DNA of 32,709 bases from Ferruginibacter sp. (GCA_025963635.1 JAOQAK010000012.1:1-32709), one strand, 5' to 3'; shown: positions 9,494 to 19,176, numbered from the stretch's first letter. Program-made: numbers and translations. Notes: generated from the letters alone by a model not told the origin.

Positions 9494-11644
9494 TTACTTA
9501 TACAGGCAAAGTATCATTTCAAAGTCATCTAATTTGGATACCGTACATTCCACCCAGCCGTTCTCCTGTTTAAAATTAAGCGAAATGCCTGCCCGCATTA
9601 ACCTCAGCTCTTTTATTGCCTTAACCGGTTTAAAACGAATATTGGTATTGTATATCGCAACTGGTTCAAGCAGTGACCCACCGATCTGCCCTGAATGATT
9701 GATCATACCGATCCATTCAAATGCGCCATTGCGGTTTGCAAGATGTGATAGCTCTATCATGGGCGAGGCATTTGTTACCAGCGTTCTTTCTACATTCAAT
9801 AAATTATCCAGCGCCGATACAAATAGCCTGCGGTGCATATAGTGGCCTTTGGCAAGATATTGCGCACCCAGTTCCCAGGGAATAAAAACCGATTTCCCTT
9901 TTCCGAAATCATTACTGATCAAACCCGGAAAAGCCGTAATCTCTTCCTGTGTAAAATATGCTTTTTCGGGCGGACCAAATCTTGTTGCGGGTAAAAAATT
10001 CATGTATCCTTTCGCAGTGGTTGCAGGCCTGCACTTCATGAAATCTGAATACAGCATCATAATGCTGAAATCCTTAAACGCCCGCTCTCCAAGTGCCGTT
10101 TTATCAGTAGTTGATATTTTGAGGTAGGTTGATTTGGCTCTTTGAAAGGGTTCATATACCGGGTCAACGCCGAGCGATTGTAACCGGATGTGGTTTAGCG
10201 GCTTTCCTAAAATATCCCTTGTAGAAGTAAACCCTGTCGCCAACACTTTACCACCGTTCTTTACATATGCATCGACAACACCAATAAGGCGGTCATCCAT
10301 ATTGCTGACATCACCCAGTATCACTGCCTCATACTCTTCCAGTTTGCGTGGAGTGCGGCTGGTTCCCAATACGGATGGCTCAATGATGTCATACATGATA
10401 TGCTCTTCCGTTAGCAATTTTATCAATCCTTCGTATTCATCCTTTGAACCTCTTATCAACGCCACTTTATTAACGGCTTCCACATTTGTAAAAAGCTTTT
10501 CATTTGCTTTATGAAAACCATAGAGGTTGTTGAGCGTAGGAATAAAAATACGGTCTTCATAATTGACCAATGTACCCACCACCACAAAACCAAGCGGCGC
10601 ACCATGAAGTAGATTTTCTAGCAACCATGTCTTCGCCATATTGGGTGATGTGCCTACATGGCGGTAGCCAATCGCCTGGAAATAAATTAGCAGGTTGCCG
10701 GGTGACCTGTCTTTGTAAGACCCAAGCACCCGTTTAACATTATCAGTAGCCGAATAATTCCATTCATATTCAGGCGTAAGTTCTGCCCCCGATTCGCTTG
10801 CAATCATATCTACACCTGCTTCTGCATAAGTATTGATCATCAGTTTAGGATTTAATGCCTTTATATGATCTTTGATCTGCTCAAATAGTTTATCAGCAGT
10901 TTTTTTCTTGAACGCGTTGTATTCGCGAAAAACCGGATCGCTCATATCCGATTTAACCGGTAAATCATGACCGCCAAAATCATGAAATTTTTTGCTGCAA
11001 TTTTCGCATTGGCAGATCCCATAATACGTACCGCTATAATCTGATGTTGTATATCCAATCATGTTAAAGAAAATACCATCGAGAGGGTAAGCGGTAATCG
11101 CTTCTTTTAAAATTTCCATCGAATATTCCTGCTGGTAACCGCCATTGGGGCAGGTATGTACCTGGCCATTGTAGTTAACATTTTTGCCCGCGGTTGAAAC
11201 ATATAACCATTCCGGTTTTTTAGCCGCAAGTGTTTCATTGATCTTACTAAAATCGAAGCGCCCAATTACTTTTATTCCTTTTGCATGCAGTCCTTTCACC
11301 AGGTCTCCCACCAGGTCGCCCTTCATAAAATTGTTCCTGAATTGAAAGGGAAGCTGGGTAGGATAGTTGGCAACAATTCCTCCAACATTTATAAGCACTA
11401 TGTTAGCAGATGCATCCACCATGGATTGAACATAGGCCGCCACGTCCATGGTCGCATCAATTTCACGAAGATTGGTTTGCACCAGCCTGTATGGTGCACG
11501 GTTCCACCAGGTAGTATCGTAATGGCCCGGATCAATGGAAGAAAGATCAATCCCGTTTGTTACAGATGAAGCATGATGTGCAGTATTGCAGGAAGACACC
11601 AACATAACAACGTTAACCATTAACCAAAAGAAATTAATTTTCAT
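9494..11644 (-). CDS. GH42-like (GHL6-type) lipoprotein, paralogue 2
   Basis: This 716-residue protein has a lipoprotein signal with lipobox VSSC (Cys19), so it is probably membrane-anchored. Its paralogue at 2665-4821 has an ordinary signal peptide instead. After a DPGHYDTTWW motif it has the same TIM-barrel-like domain, amidotransferase-like trimerisation domain and C-terminal beta domain. The GH42-type zinc ligands are kept: C165 and C211-x-C213-x2-C216 (CQCENC). As in the paralogue, the segment before the Cys cluster (DGIFFNMIGYTTSDYSG) lacks the Asn-Glu pair of GH42 acid/base residues. It follows the GH67/GH20-like gene at 11725-13920 with an 80-bp gap. The activity is unknown. Confidence 0.75.
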   Translation of the reverse strand: MKINFFWLMVNVVMLVSSCNTAHHASSVTNGIDLSSIDPGHYDTTWWNRAPYRLVQTNLREIDATMDVAAYVQSMVDASANIVLINVGGIVANYPTQLPFQFRNNFMKGDLVGDLVKGLHAKGIKVIGRFDFSKINETLAAKKPEWLYVSTAGKNVNYNGQVHTCPNGGYQQEYSMEILKEAITAYPLDGIFFNMIGYTTSDYSGTYYGICQCENCSKKFHDFGGHDLPVKSDMSDPVFREYNAFKKKTADKLFEQIKDHIKALNPKLMINTYAEAGVDMIASESGAELTPEYEWNYSATDNVKRVLGSYKDRSPGNLLIYFQAIGYRHVGTSPNMAKTWLLENLLHGAPLGFVVVGTLVNYEDRIFIPTLNNLYGFHKANEKLFTNVEAVNKVALIRGSKDEYEGLIKLLTEEHIMYDIIEPSVLGTSRTPRKLEEYEAVILGDVSNMDDRLIGVVDAYVKNGGKVLATGFTSTRDILGKPLNHIRLQSLGVDPVYEPFQRAKSTYLKISTTDKTALGERAFKDFSIMMLYSDFMKCRPATTAKGYMNFLPATRFGPPEKAYFTQEEITAFPGLISNDFGKGKSVFIPWELGAQYLAKGHYMHRRLFVSALDNLLNVERTLVTNASPMIELSHLANRNGAFEWIGMINHSGQIGGSLLEPVAIYNTNIRFKPVKAIKELRLMRAGISLNFKQENGWVECTVSKLDDFEMILCLYK

Positions 11645-11688
11645 TATAGCTCTGTTTTAAAATCATCAATATTAGTAGATGTGCCGCT

Positions 11689-11735
11689 TGCTTATTGTCT
11701 TTTGCCTACTCCTTTGCCTATTGCTTATTGCCTCT
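11689..11735. repeat. Degenerate TTGCCTATTGCTTATTGCC repeats
   Basis: Overlapping copies of TTGC(C/T)TATTG-like units fill the gap between the two glycosidase-like genes. They run into the last codons (Lys-Arg-Gln-stop) of the upstream gene. This is low-complexity intergenic sequence with no assignable role. Confidence 0.4.
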
Positions 11736-13920
11736 TTGCCAGTTGTATATCTCTTTCCACCTGCGGTAAATATTTGCTCCAGGAAAACATTTTTGCATCT
11801 TTAAAGGCCATTCCACCAGAAGCATGATCATCGATATAAGGCACTTCACGATAATGTTTTGAAGTAATGTCACCGACCTTCTTCCAGGCAGGCACGCAAG
11901 CAGTTAATAATTCAATGGCCTTTTGTTGCTGAAGCTGGTCTCCCGTTTTGCGATAAGTTTGCAGTGCTACTGCCGCCCTTAGTTTACCCGCAAAGTAGGT
12001 GCTTAACCAGGCCCAGGTTTCAAGATCGTCTAACTCACAGGTTAATGTGGCGGAACTTTTCGGCCTCATCATTTGTACAATCCTTAAAACGTTTTTTGCA
12101 TCTGTTTCCAACAGACCGGCCAACTGCAACGGTGTTAATTTGCCGGAAAGCATGGATTTGTTTTCGCTGTTCCATTTTACAAAGTCGGGTATCGATACAT
12201 AATGGGGATCGAGTGTAGGGCGGTCGATCAATTCGTCAATGGAAATAAAGGACGAAATGCTGTCGTGCAAGCCATTGCCGGAAGAAAAGGGGGATAGGAA
12301 GCCTTCTGAATACAATGTATAATCCCAGGTGCTCCGATGGAAGGAAGCCAGTCGCAACGGCATCTGGCTTGCCGATGCATATGCCGCTAATAATAACCTG
12401 CCACGGTTGTTTCCATAGCGATCATTGAAAGCTGATTCGAAGACAGCATCAGGTGTTGCAGGGTCGTATAATAAACGGCCCCATAGCTGGTAGAACAGCC
12501 ACTGTTTTTCAAATGCATAGTTCCATGTTTTATGGCTGCTTTCTATGTGCGAATAATCTTTGGCGGGTATATATCCTTCGGAGCCCACGAAATAACCGTT
12601 GACATAAGGCGCCGTATTTTTTGCGATATGCTGACGGATAAAATCGGGCTGCCCCCAGCGAAGGATAAAAAAGTCTTCATTGCGTACCATCCATTCTACG
12701 CGGTAATTGGTTGGAAGTGGATTCCAGTAACCATCATCTTTTTGGCCGCTGTGTGAATCGTGGGTTAATGCCAGTACTGGTGTTGAATGCCCATGCGACC
12801 AGTTGAATTTAATCTCCACCAGCGTGGTATCTTTTAACCCGGCATTATTGATCACCCGCCGCATTTCAACGGGGTCAGAAGAGAGCACAGAGCGATGCAG
12901 GAACTGAATGGGACGGTTAGCCGCTTTTATGCCGGCTACCACCGTTTCTTCAATCCAGTCTTCCCTGTCTTTTGGCGTCATTTCAGGCAGTGTACCGGAT
13001 TGCGTGGTAAAATTGCTCATCCAGTCTGCCAGTGTAATCCCGATGCCGGCAAGGTCCGGATATTCATTGATTACCTGTGTTACTACTTCCCTTGTATAAC
13101 GTTTCACAATTGCTGAAGTATCATTTCGTTCCTTTACACCATAATGTTTTGCAAATTCGGGCGATACCGCAATGTTCCAGTTTACGATAAAGGGCGCTAT
13201 GCCGCGTTCTTTACACATGCGGAATATGGCTGTCCAGAATTGTTTCCATTCAGCCATTTCTTTTTCCGAATAGTTATTTGCCCACGAAAAATTTACAGGT
13301 TTTACCATAAATGAAAACGGGTGAACATTCCAGAGCGAAAGTATATTGAAACGGTTGTCTGCCATTTGGTTGATGAATTGCTGCCAGAATTTCAAATCGC
13401 GGCAAACATCCTGGTGCAGATCCATTGCCGGGCCCACACGGTAGCTTGACCAGGGCAGGTTGAACTTCAATGCCCGTGCTGCAAAATGAGGACTTACTTT
13501 TCTCGCAATAATGTTTTGGATTGTTTTACCCATCCTCAACTGTTCGGCTACATCCATCGATCCATACATTGCGCCTGTTGCATCTATCGCTGAAATAACA
13601 AGCTGCTTATTTTTATAGGCAATTTCATATCCTTCCTTTTGGAGGGAAGATGAGTTTCCAGGATTGATTACCTGGATAAGAATTGCAGCATTTTTATTGG
13701 TCGAGGTAAGCTCATTTTTTCCTATTGCTTGTCCCGCCTTCTTAAATGCATCTTCAATATGGCTTACTCCAAAAGCAATTGGTGGATTGCTTAAGTCGAA
13801 AGCGATCTTTACCTGGGCGTGTAATGCTACCGGCATCATGTACACGATAAATAACCCAAGACCCAAAATGAGATATTGAATAATTTTAATTTTGGAGTCA
13901 ATCGGTTTTTGAAACATCAT
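11725..13920 (-). CDS. Exported GH67/GH20-like glycosidase, paralogue 2
   Basis: This 731-residue homologue of the protein at 4873-7155 has a long N-terminal hydrophobic signal (about 14-36, ending LHAQ). It may start at Met28 or Met29 less plausibly, because that would remove the signal. The N-terminal alpha/beta domain (about 40-135, with DATGAMYGSMDVAEQ) precedes a TIM-barrel-like domain from about 146. At the position of the candidate catalytic Glu of paralogue 1, this protein has GIGITLADWMSN, with D299 one residue off. The active site or substrate may therefore differ. It is probably co-transcribed with the GH42-like lipoprotein downstream. Confidence 0.65.
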   Translation of the reverse strand: MMFQKPIDSKIKIIQYLILGLGLFIVYMMPVALHAQVKIAFDLSNPPIAFGVSHIEDAFKKAGQAIGKNELTSTNKNAAILIQVINPGNSSSLQKEGYEIAYKNKQLVISAIDATGAMYGSMDVAEQLRMGKTIQNIIARKVSPHFAARALKFNLPWSSYRVGPAMDLHQDVCRDLKFWQQFINQMADNRFNILSLWNVHPFSFMVKPVNFSWANNYSEKEMAEWKQFWTAIFRMCKERGIAPFIVNWNIAVSPEFAKHYGVKERNDTSAIVKRYTREVVTQVINEYPDLAGIGITLADWMSNFTTQSGTLPEMTPKDREDWIEETVVAGIKAANRPIQFLHRSVLSSDPVEMRRVINNAGLKDTTLVEIKFNWSHGHSTPVLALTHDSHSGQKDDGYWNPLPTNYRVEWMVRNEDFFILRWGQPDFIRQHIAKNTAPYVNGYFVGSEGYIPAKDYSHIESSHKTWNYAFEKQWLFYQLWGRLLYDPATPDAVFESAFNDRYGNNRGRLLLAAYASASQMPLRLASFHRSTWDYTLYSEGFLSPFSSGNGLHDSISSFISIDELIDRPTLDPHYVSIPDFVKWNSENKSMLSGKLTPLQLAGLLETDAKNVLRIVQMMRPKSSATLTCELDDLETWAWLSTYFAGKLRAAVALQTYRKTGDQLQQQKAIELLTACVPAWKKVGDITSKHYREVPYIDDHASGGMAFKDAKMFSWSKYLPQVERDIQLAKRQ

Positions 13921-13983
13921 TTGAATGGATTTGTTCGGAACCCGTAAATCTCGTGCTGGCTCCTGGAATATTTTTTTATAAAA

Positions 13984-15051
13984 TCATTTTTTATCCCGGA
14001 ACCAATAAAGCAACAGCCCATGCCCCATGCCCGGCGGATCGGTTGACCTGGCTGCCTGGAAAGCCATAAATTTCCCATTGGTTGCAATCACTGGATTAGC
14101 AGCCTTGCCACCTTCATAATCGTTGAAATGTGTGAGCCGCAACAGGTCTTTACCGCTACCATCCAGCTTTAGTTTCCAAATGTCAATGTTCGCTGAACCT
14201 TTCTGCCCGCCAAGCCATTGACACTGCCGGTCCATTTCAACTGCTGTGTATTTACCATCGGGAAAAATTCCTTCGGGTTCATTAAAAAAAGTTGGCGCAT
14301 TCGAAAAGTCGGTTATTTTTTTTGTTGACAAATCAATCCCTTTTACATCAAATGCACCGTTGGGTATATAACAGAAGAAGGTCATCTTGGTATCATTGTT
14401 ATAAAAGTCCTGCGCCTCCAGGCTGCAATCTTTATCAATGCTTTCCAACACTGTTTTTCTGTTGACCAACTTTGCGGTACCATTTGAAAGATCGATATCT
14501 GCAACTACCAACCTTGAAACTATTCCATCACCAGTTGCCAGTTCTGTAAAAGCAATCTTCAAACTTTTTTTTGAAAGTGCTACTCCTTCATTTACTCTTT
14601 GTCCTATTTTAACCGGTTTGGACCCTGGCACTTTACTTAAAAACCACAGGTCAGTATTCTTTTTACTTACTGAAATATTTTCAAAATGATCGGCACCAAT
14701 CAGCAGGTAATCGCCGGTTGACAAATGCATTACTCTAAGGAATGCGGCAGCCGGCACATTGCAGGTTAGGCAAGTAATCGATTTTGATTTGATGTCAATT
14801 AACATAGCATCGCCGAAGGTTTTCGCCATAAATGCTACCTGCTTATTATCCGGCGAGATATCTGCACGCTCACCAAATATTGTCAGTACTTCGATATTGG
14901 CTGGCAAATTTTTTAGTGGATCGCCAACCTTCCTTTTTTTTAATGCCGGTGTTATTTCATTGACTTTGTGGATGCTTTGCGCAAACCCTTTTTCTGAACC
15001 AGGATAAAGAAAGATGAAAAACAAAAGAATTTTTAGCCCGGGTTGATTCAT
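13984..15051 (-). CDS. Periplasmic TolB/PD40-like beta-propeller protein
   Basis: This 355-residue protein has a signal peptide (about 1-25, ending GFAQ). Repeating segments such as ISPDNKQVAFMAK, GVALSKKSLKIAFTE and ATNGKFMAFQAARS are typical of WD40-like PD40/TolB beta-propellers. It carries a CLTC pair near the N-terminal blade. No catalytic motif is evident. In such loci these proteins may bind substrate, but I cannot assign a function. A strong hairpin (15094-15144) lies directly upstream of its start, which suggests a transcription break before it. Confidence 0.6.
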   Translation of the reverse strand: MNQPGLKILLFFIFLYPGSEKGFAQSIHKVNEITPALKKRKVGDPLKNLPANIEVLTIFGERADISPDNKQVAFMAKTFGDAMLIDIKSKSITCLTCNVPAAAFLRVMHLSTGDYLLIGADHFENISVSKKNTDLWFLSKVPGSKPVKIGQRVNEGVALSKKSLKIAFTELATGDGIVSRLVVADIDLSNGTAKLVNRKTVLESIDKDCSLEAQDFYNNDTKMTFFCYIPNGAFDVKGIDLSTKKITDFSNAPTFFNEPEGIFPDGKYTAVEMDRQCQWLGGQKGSANIDIWKLKLDGSGKDLLRLTHFNDYEGGKAANPVIATNGKFMAFQAARSTDPPGMGHGLLLYWFRDKK

Positions 15052-15093
15052 AAAGATGTTTGTAATGTTATGTCAACATTGATTTGTTAGGAT

Positions 15094-15144
15094 GAATTTT
15101 CCTGGGTGAGTCACCCTTTGGTGGTGACTCACCCAGGAAAATTC
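15094..15144. repeat. Perfect 22-bp stem-loop
   Basis: GAATTTTCCTGGGTGAGTCACC (15094-15115) is exactly complementary to 15123-15144 with a 7-nt loop (CTTTGGT). It lies after the hydroxyacid dehydrogenase stop and before the TolB-like start on the minus strand. No U-run follows the stem, so it is not a textbook intrinsic terminator. It may be a terminator variant, an RNA-stabilising element or a mobile palindrome. Confidence 0.75.
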
Positions 15145-15288
15145 GCGAATTGAAGCGTCATTTTTCAATGATCAACCTTCCCAACATTGCGTGTTAGGCA
15201 GGCATTTTGAGTTCGTATAAGGTAGGCCGCCACTAAACCGGAGAAAATGTACAGAACAGCGAAAAAAGCATTATCAATCACTCCACCT

Positions 15289-16248
15289 TTATTTATTAAC
15301 TACATTCACTGGCTTTCCCTGTAAAAATGCGGAAAGATTACTCACCGTTGCATCCATAAGTCTTGCTCTTGCTTCTTTTGTTGCCCAGGCAATATGTGGT
15401 GTAATGATGCAATTTTTTGCGGTAAAAAGCGGGTTACTAACAGGAGGTGGTTCAGCTGAAAGTACGTCAATACCAGCGCCTGCAATCACTTCATTGTTAA
15501 GCGCCGCTGCCAGGTCTTCGTCTACGATAATTGGGCCTCTTGATGTGTTCAACAAAAAGGCCGAACGTTTCATTAGTTGCAAACTTTCGGTATTAATCAA
15601 TCCCTTTGTTTCAGGAAATAAAGGGCAATGGATACTTACCACATCCGATTGTTGCAAGAGTTCCGGAACATCGGCCCATTTAAAATTTTTACGGTGCGAC
15701 TGATCGCTGCGGGTTCTGCTGTTGCCGATTATTTTCATACCGAATGCGGTGGCCACATCTCCCACCTGCTGACCAATATTACCAAAACCAATGATGCCCA
15801 TGGTTTTGCCCGCAAGTTCTATTAAGGGAAAATCCCAGAAACAAAAATCAGCAGAACGGGCCCATTTTCCATCTTTAACGGAATCGCTATGGCGTTGCAC
15901 ATGCAGGCATAATTCCAGCAATAAGGCGAAGGTCATTTGAACAACGGACGTGGTACCGTAGCCAGGCACATTGGCAACAATGATCCCTTTTGCTTTTGCC
16001 ACTTCGGTGTTTACAATATTATACCCGGTGGCCAGCACCCCGATATATTTCAGATCAGGAAGTTGGTTTAAGGCATTCTCTCCTATCGGGGTTTTATTGG
16101 TAAACACTACGGTTGCTCCAGCCGCCCGACCGGCTACCTGGTCGGCGGGGGTTCGATCATATACCCCCAGGTCGCCCAGCTTTTTTAATTCATCCCAGCT
16201 GAGGTCGCCGGGGTTAAGCGTATATCCATCCAGAATTACAATCTTCAT
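15289..16248 (-). CDS. D-2-hydroxyacid dehydrogenase (hydroxypyruvate/glycerate type)
   Basis: This 319-residue NAD-dependent D-isomer-specific 2-hydroxyacid dehydrogenase has the Rossmann motif GIIGFGNIGQQVG (151-163). The catalytic triad is R237 (NTSRGP), E266 (DVLSAEPP) and H285 (TPHIAWAT). Length and motifs fit glycerate dehydrogenase/hydroxypyruvate reductase, and glyoxylate reductase or D-lactate dehydrogenase remain possible. The neighbouring glycerate kinase and tartronate-semialdehyde reductase favour hydroxypyruvate to D-glycerate. It lies 222 bp downstream of the TIM-barrel isomerase gene, and that gap contains a GC-rich palindrome. The family is certain and the substrate is inferred. 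Confidence 0.87.
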   Translation of the reverse strand: MKIVILDGYTLNPGDLSWDELKKLGDLGVYDRTPADQVAGRAAGATVVFTNKTPIGENALNQLPDLKYIGVLATGYNIVNTEVAKAKGIIVANVPGYGTTSVVQMTFALLLELCLHVQRHSDSVKDGKWARSADFCFWDFPLIELAGKTMGIIGFGNIGQQVGDVATAFGMKIIGNSRTRSDQSHRKNFKWADVPELLQQSDVVSIHCPLFPETKGLINTESLQLMKRSAFLLNTSRGPIIVDEDLAAALNNEVIAGAGIDVLSAEPPPVSNPLFTAKNCIITPHIAWATKEARARLMDATVSNLSAFLQGKPVNVVNK

Positions 16249-16342
16249 GTGTAAATTTATTTGGGTGATGATGGCGGCAGCACCGTTTGGTTAAAGCGCA
16301 ATGATTGATTGCCGCCCATAGCTGTAATTGTACAAGTGAGTG

Positions 16343-16356
16343 TCCGCCGCGGCGGA
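16343..16356. repeat. 14-bp perfect GC palindrome
   Basis: TCCGCCGCGGCGGA is its own reverse complement and stands out in an AT-rich gap between the isomerase and dehydrogenase genes. It has no loop, so it is a dyad rather than a hairpin. It could be a dispersed palindromic repeat or a protein-binding site. Confidence 0.4.
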
Positions 16357-16470
16357 TAAATTGAAAAGCAAATGCTTGTAAACAAATAATTTTACCAACC
16401 CGATATGAATGCCGACCGATGAAATCAATTAAGCCCTTTGCTTATTGAAATTTTGATCATTGATCTTTTC

Positions 16471-17382
16471 CTAAACTCTTGCCCATGCTTCGTTCAAGGT
16501 TCGTTTTGCATTGGCGATTACAATATCCGGGTCTTCATCCCCAAAGGGCTTGATCTCGAAACTTACGATCGGTGGTTCTTTATCATTGAGGTAGCCGATC
16601 TCAAGCAATACTCTCAGGTAATGCACCACTTCATCCACATCATTTTCACCATTCGGAAAACCGAAGCGGGGGTGAACATCGCCATAGGCAGGCATTTCCG
16701 GGCTTTTTACCACGCAGTTGCCGATATGCGCATGGGTTATATAGTCCTTCACAGGCAGCAGTGATTCTTCAATCGTTTCATGGATCAATGGAATATGACT
16801 CAGGTCAACCATCAGTCCGAAATGTGCATGCTCTTTTCTTACTTCTTTTGCATACCGTAGCGCAATATCTGCCGGACCAACCAGGCTTCTTTTATCAACA
16901 TCATAATCAAATACCTCTAAGGCGATCTTCATATTCCCCTTGCTTTTTGCATAGGCACATATTTCGTTGGTAGATTTAACCAGGGCTTCAAATGCCTGCT
17001 CCTTTGTTGCTTCTTCGTACTTACCACTTAAAAATGCAAACCCTACTGCCCCTAGTTCGTAGGCTTCATCAATTCCGGCTTTTAAATTTGCCAAAGCTTT
17101 CTGCCGGCCTTCTTCATTGAGGTCGTTAATGTTAAGTCCGGTTGTAAGCAACCTGGGCTGACCACCATAAGTAACCGTCATGTGCGATGATTCCAGCATT
17201 TTTTTTACGCTGTTGCGCTCTTCATCATTCTTTATGGTAGTGATTTCGATCGCTGAAAAATAATCATCCAATACTATTTTTCTAATTGTTTCTACCACCG
17301 GTCCCTCACCCTTAATGGTGGTTGGATAAGCCATGAAGTGAACAATGCCCACCTTCATAAATTTTCTCATTGGTTCGTTCAT
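16471..17382 (-). CDS. Sugar phosphate isomerase/epimerase family protein
   Basis: This 303-residue protein of the xylose-isomerase-like TIM-barrel superfamily has the expected divalent-metal ligands: E156 (ALEVFD), D193 (VDLSH), H219 (HAHIGN) and E276 (SFEIKP). The superfamily includes hydroxypyruvate isomerase, tagatose epimerase and sugar-phosphate epimerases. The nearby glycerate and tartronate semialdehyde enzymes make a hydroxypyruvate isomerase-like role attractive, but it is longer than typical Hyi (about 258 residues) and that role is inference. It follows the permease gene by 9 bp, so the two are almost certainly co-transcribed. An alternative start at Met5 or Met9 is possible. Confidence 0.75.
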   Translation of the reverse strand: MNEPMRKFMKVGIVHFMAYPTTIKGEGPVVETIRKIVLDDYFSAIEITTIKNDEERNSVKKMLESSHMTVTYGGQPRLLTTGLNINDLNEEGRQKALANLKAGIDEAYELGAVGFAFLSGKYEEATKEQAFEALVKSTNEICAYAKSKGNMKIALEVFDYDVDKRSLVGPADIALRYAKEVRKEHAHFGLMVDLSHIPLIHETIEESLLPVKDYITHAHIGNCVVKSPEMPAYGDVHPRFGFPNGENDVDEVVHYLRVLLEIGYLNDKEPPIVSFEIKPFGDEDPDIVIANAKRTLNEAWARV

Positions 17383-17391
17383 CTGTACAAT

Positions 17392-19176
17392 TTATTTTGT
17401 GATACTAAGCTTTTCAAGATTTCCTGTTTTGACAATTTTTTTACCCATAATCATAACGGTGGCTGCTAACGCAATCAGTACAAATACTAATAGCGAAAGA
17501 TAAAGATACCCCTTTGACGAATCCGTTACAACAGCTGTTGCTTTACTATCCAACATATGATAAGCGGGAATCAGCCATTTAAAAAGATACGCCTGTGCAA
17601 GTACAATAAAACAGATCAACATCAGCATAAAAAAGCTGTGTTTTACCGTAAAGCGAAACAGGTCTGATTCTTTACCGATTAATCCGCCTGCCGCAGCGGC
17701 TACGGCAATTGATTGCGGAGAAATCATTTTACCCACTACACCACCGGACACATTAGCGGCAACAGTCACCACCGGGTCAACCCCGATGGATGTTGCTGTT
17801 GCGTATTGTAGTTTACCAAACAATGCATTTGCTGATGTATCAGAACCGGTAATAAACACCCCCAGCCATCCCAAAACAGGGGCGAAAAAAGGAAATAAAG
17901 AACCGGTGTTTGCCAATGCCCCTGCCATGGTGAGCGTGATGCCGGAATCATTAACGATATACGCAAAACCCAATACAGTGGCCACGGTGAAGATGGGATA
18001 CTTAAGCTGGCGGAGGGTAGCGCCGAATATCTTTACCCCCTCGCTTAAGCGCATACCCACAAGGGGTATTGCGATCAACGCTGAAATAAATATGGCTGTT
18101 CCTGATGCCGATAAATAGTTGAATTTAAAAATATGCGGCAGTAAATTACCCTTTGTGTCGCTGATCGCATTATGGAGCCCCGGCATTGGAAACTGTAGCT
18201 GCCCCGCTGCGTTCAAAAGGTTTTTAATGGGCGCCAATCCCCAGGCAATGATCATGATGGTGAGCAATATAAACGGTGACCATGCCTTTATAATCTGCCC
18301 CGTTGAATAGGTGATATGCGTGTTAATAACGGGGGCAGGTTCATTTTCAAAACGCCATATTTTTTTAGGTTTCCAAAATTTCAAAAAGATGATAAGCGAT
18401 ATGATGGAACCGAGCCCGGCAAATACATCCGGAAGGGCGGGCCCCAGGTAATTGGAAGAAAACCATTGCAATAAAGCGAAAGAAAAGCCAGACACTAATA
18501 TTGCGGGTAATACTTCGATGGCCTTTTTTACTCCCGACATCAGTATGATTAAATAAAACGGCAACAGTAACGATAACAACGGAAGCGTTCTACCGACCAT
18601 TTGGGAGATCGCCATTTCGGGGATCCCGGAAACCTGGGAAGCTACTGTAATAGGAATACCAATTGCTCCGAAGGCAACAGGTGCAGTATTGGCGATAAGA
18701 CAAATTCCCGCAGCATACAAAGGATTAAAACCTAAGCCAACCAGCATCGCTGCAGTGATGGCTACGGGGGCGCCAAACCCCGCGGTGCCTTCCAAAAAAG
18801 AGCCGAACGAAAATGCGATCAGCAGGGCCTGCATTCTTCTATCCGAGGTGATGGATGCCATAAAATGTTTGATAACCTCGAACTGGCCGCTCTTCACAGT
18901 GATATTAAAGAGGAACACGGCTGAAATAATGATCCAGCAGATCGGGAACAAACCATACAATGCACCATTTGCAGTTGACAGCAGTGCGAGCTTTACCGGC
19001 ATCCCATAAACGATCACTGCTATCAGCAAAGCGAGTACGGTACTGATAAAACTCGCCTGGTAACCCTTCATCTTTTTAATGATCAGTGCCCAGAAGATAA
19101 ATATGATCGGCAACACCGCCACCAATGCTGATAAAAAAATATTATTAAAGGGATTGATAACCTGTGTCCAGTTCAT
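17392..19176 (-). CDS. lctP: LctP-family lactate/glycolate permease
   Basis: This 594-residue polytopic inner-membrane protein has about 13 hydrophobic segments. The family signature GSFLEGTAGFGAPVAITAAM lies at 125-144, and GSDTSANALFG lies near the C-terminal third. LctP/LldP/GlcA permeases import L- or D-lactate and glycolate with protons. A hydroxy-acid permease in a SusCD locus is unusual. It fits with LutAB, the D-2-hydroxyacid dehydrogenase and the glycerate enzymes of the same strand. The gene lies 69 bp after the Tat-exported GH42-like gene and 9 bp before the isomerase gene. Which hydroxy acid it carries cannot be seen. Confidence 0.9.
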   Translation of the reverse strand: MNWTQVINPFNNIFLSALVAVLPIIFIFWALIIKKMKGYQASFISTVLALLIAVIVYGMPVKLALLSTANGALYGLFPICWIIISAVFLFNITVKSGQFEVIKHFMASITSDRRMQALLIAFSFGSFLEGTAGFGAPVAITAAMLVGLGFNPLYAAGICLIANTAPVAFGAIGIPITVASQVSGIPEMAISQMVGRTLPLLSLLLPFYLIILMSGVKKAIEVLPAILVSGFSFALLQWFSSNYLGPALPDVFAGLGSIISLIIFLKFWKPKKIWRFENEPAPVINTHITYSTGQIIKAWSPFILLTIMIIAWGLAPIKNLLNAAGQLQFPMPGLHNAISDTKGNLLPHIFKFNYLSASGTAIFISALIAIPLVGMRLSEGVKIFGATLRQLKYPIFTVATVLGFAYIVNDSGITLTMAGALANTGSLFPFFAPVLGWLGVFITGSDTSANALFGKLQYATATSIGVDPVVTVAANVSGGVVGKMISPQSIAVAAAAGGLIGKESDLFRFTVKHSFFMLMLICFIVLAQAYLFKWLIPAYHMLDSKATAVVTDSSKGYLYLSLLVFVLIALAATVMIMGKKIVKTGNLEKLSITK

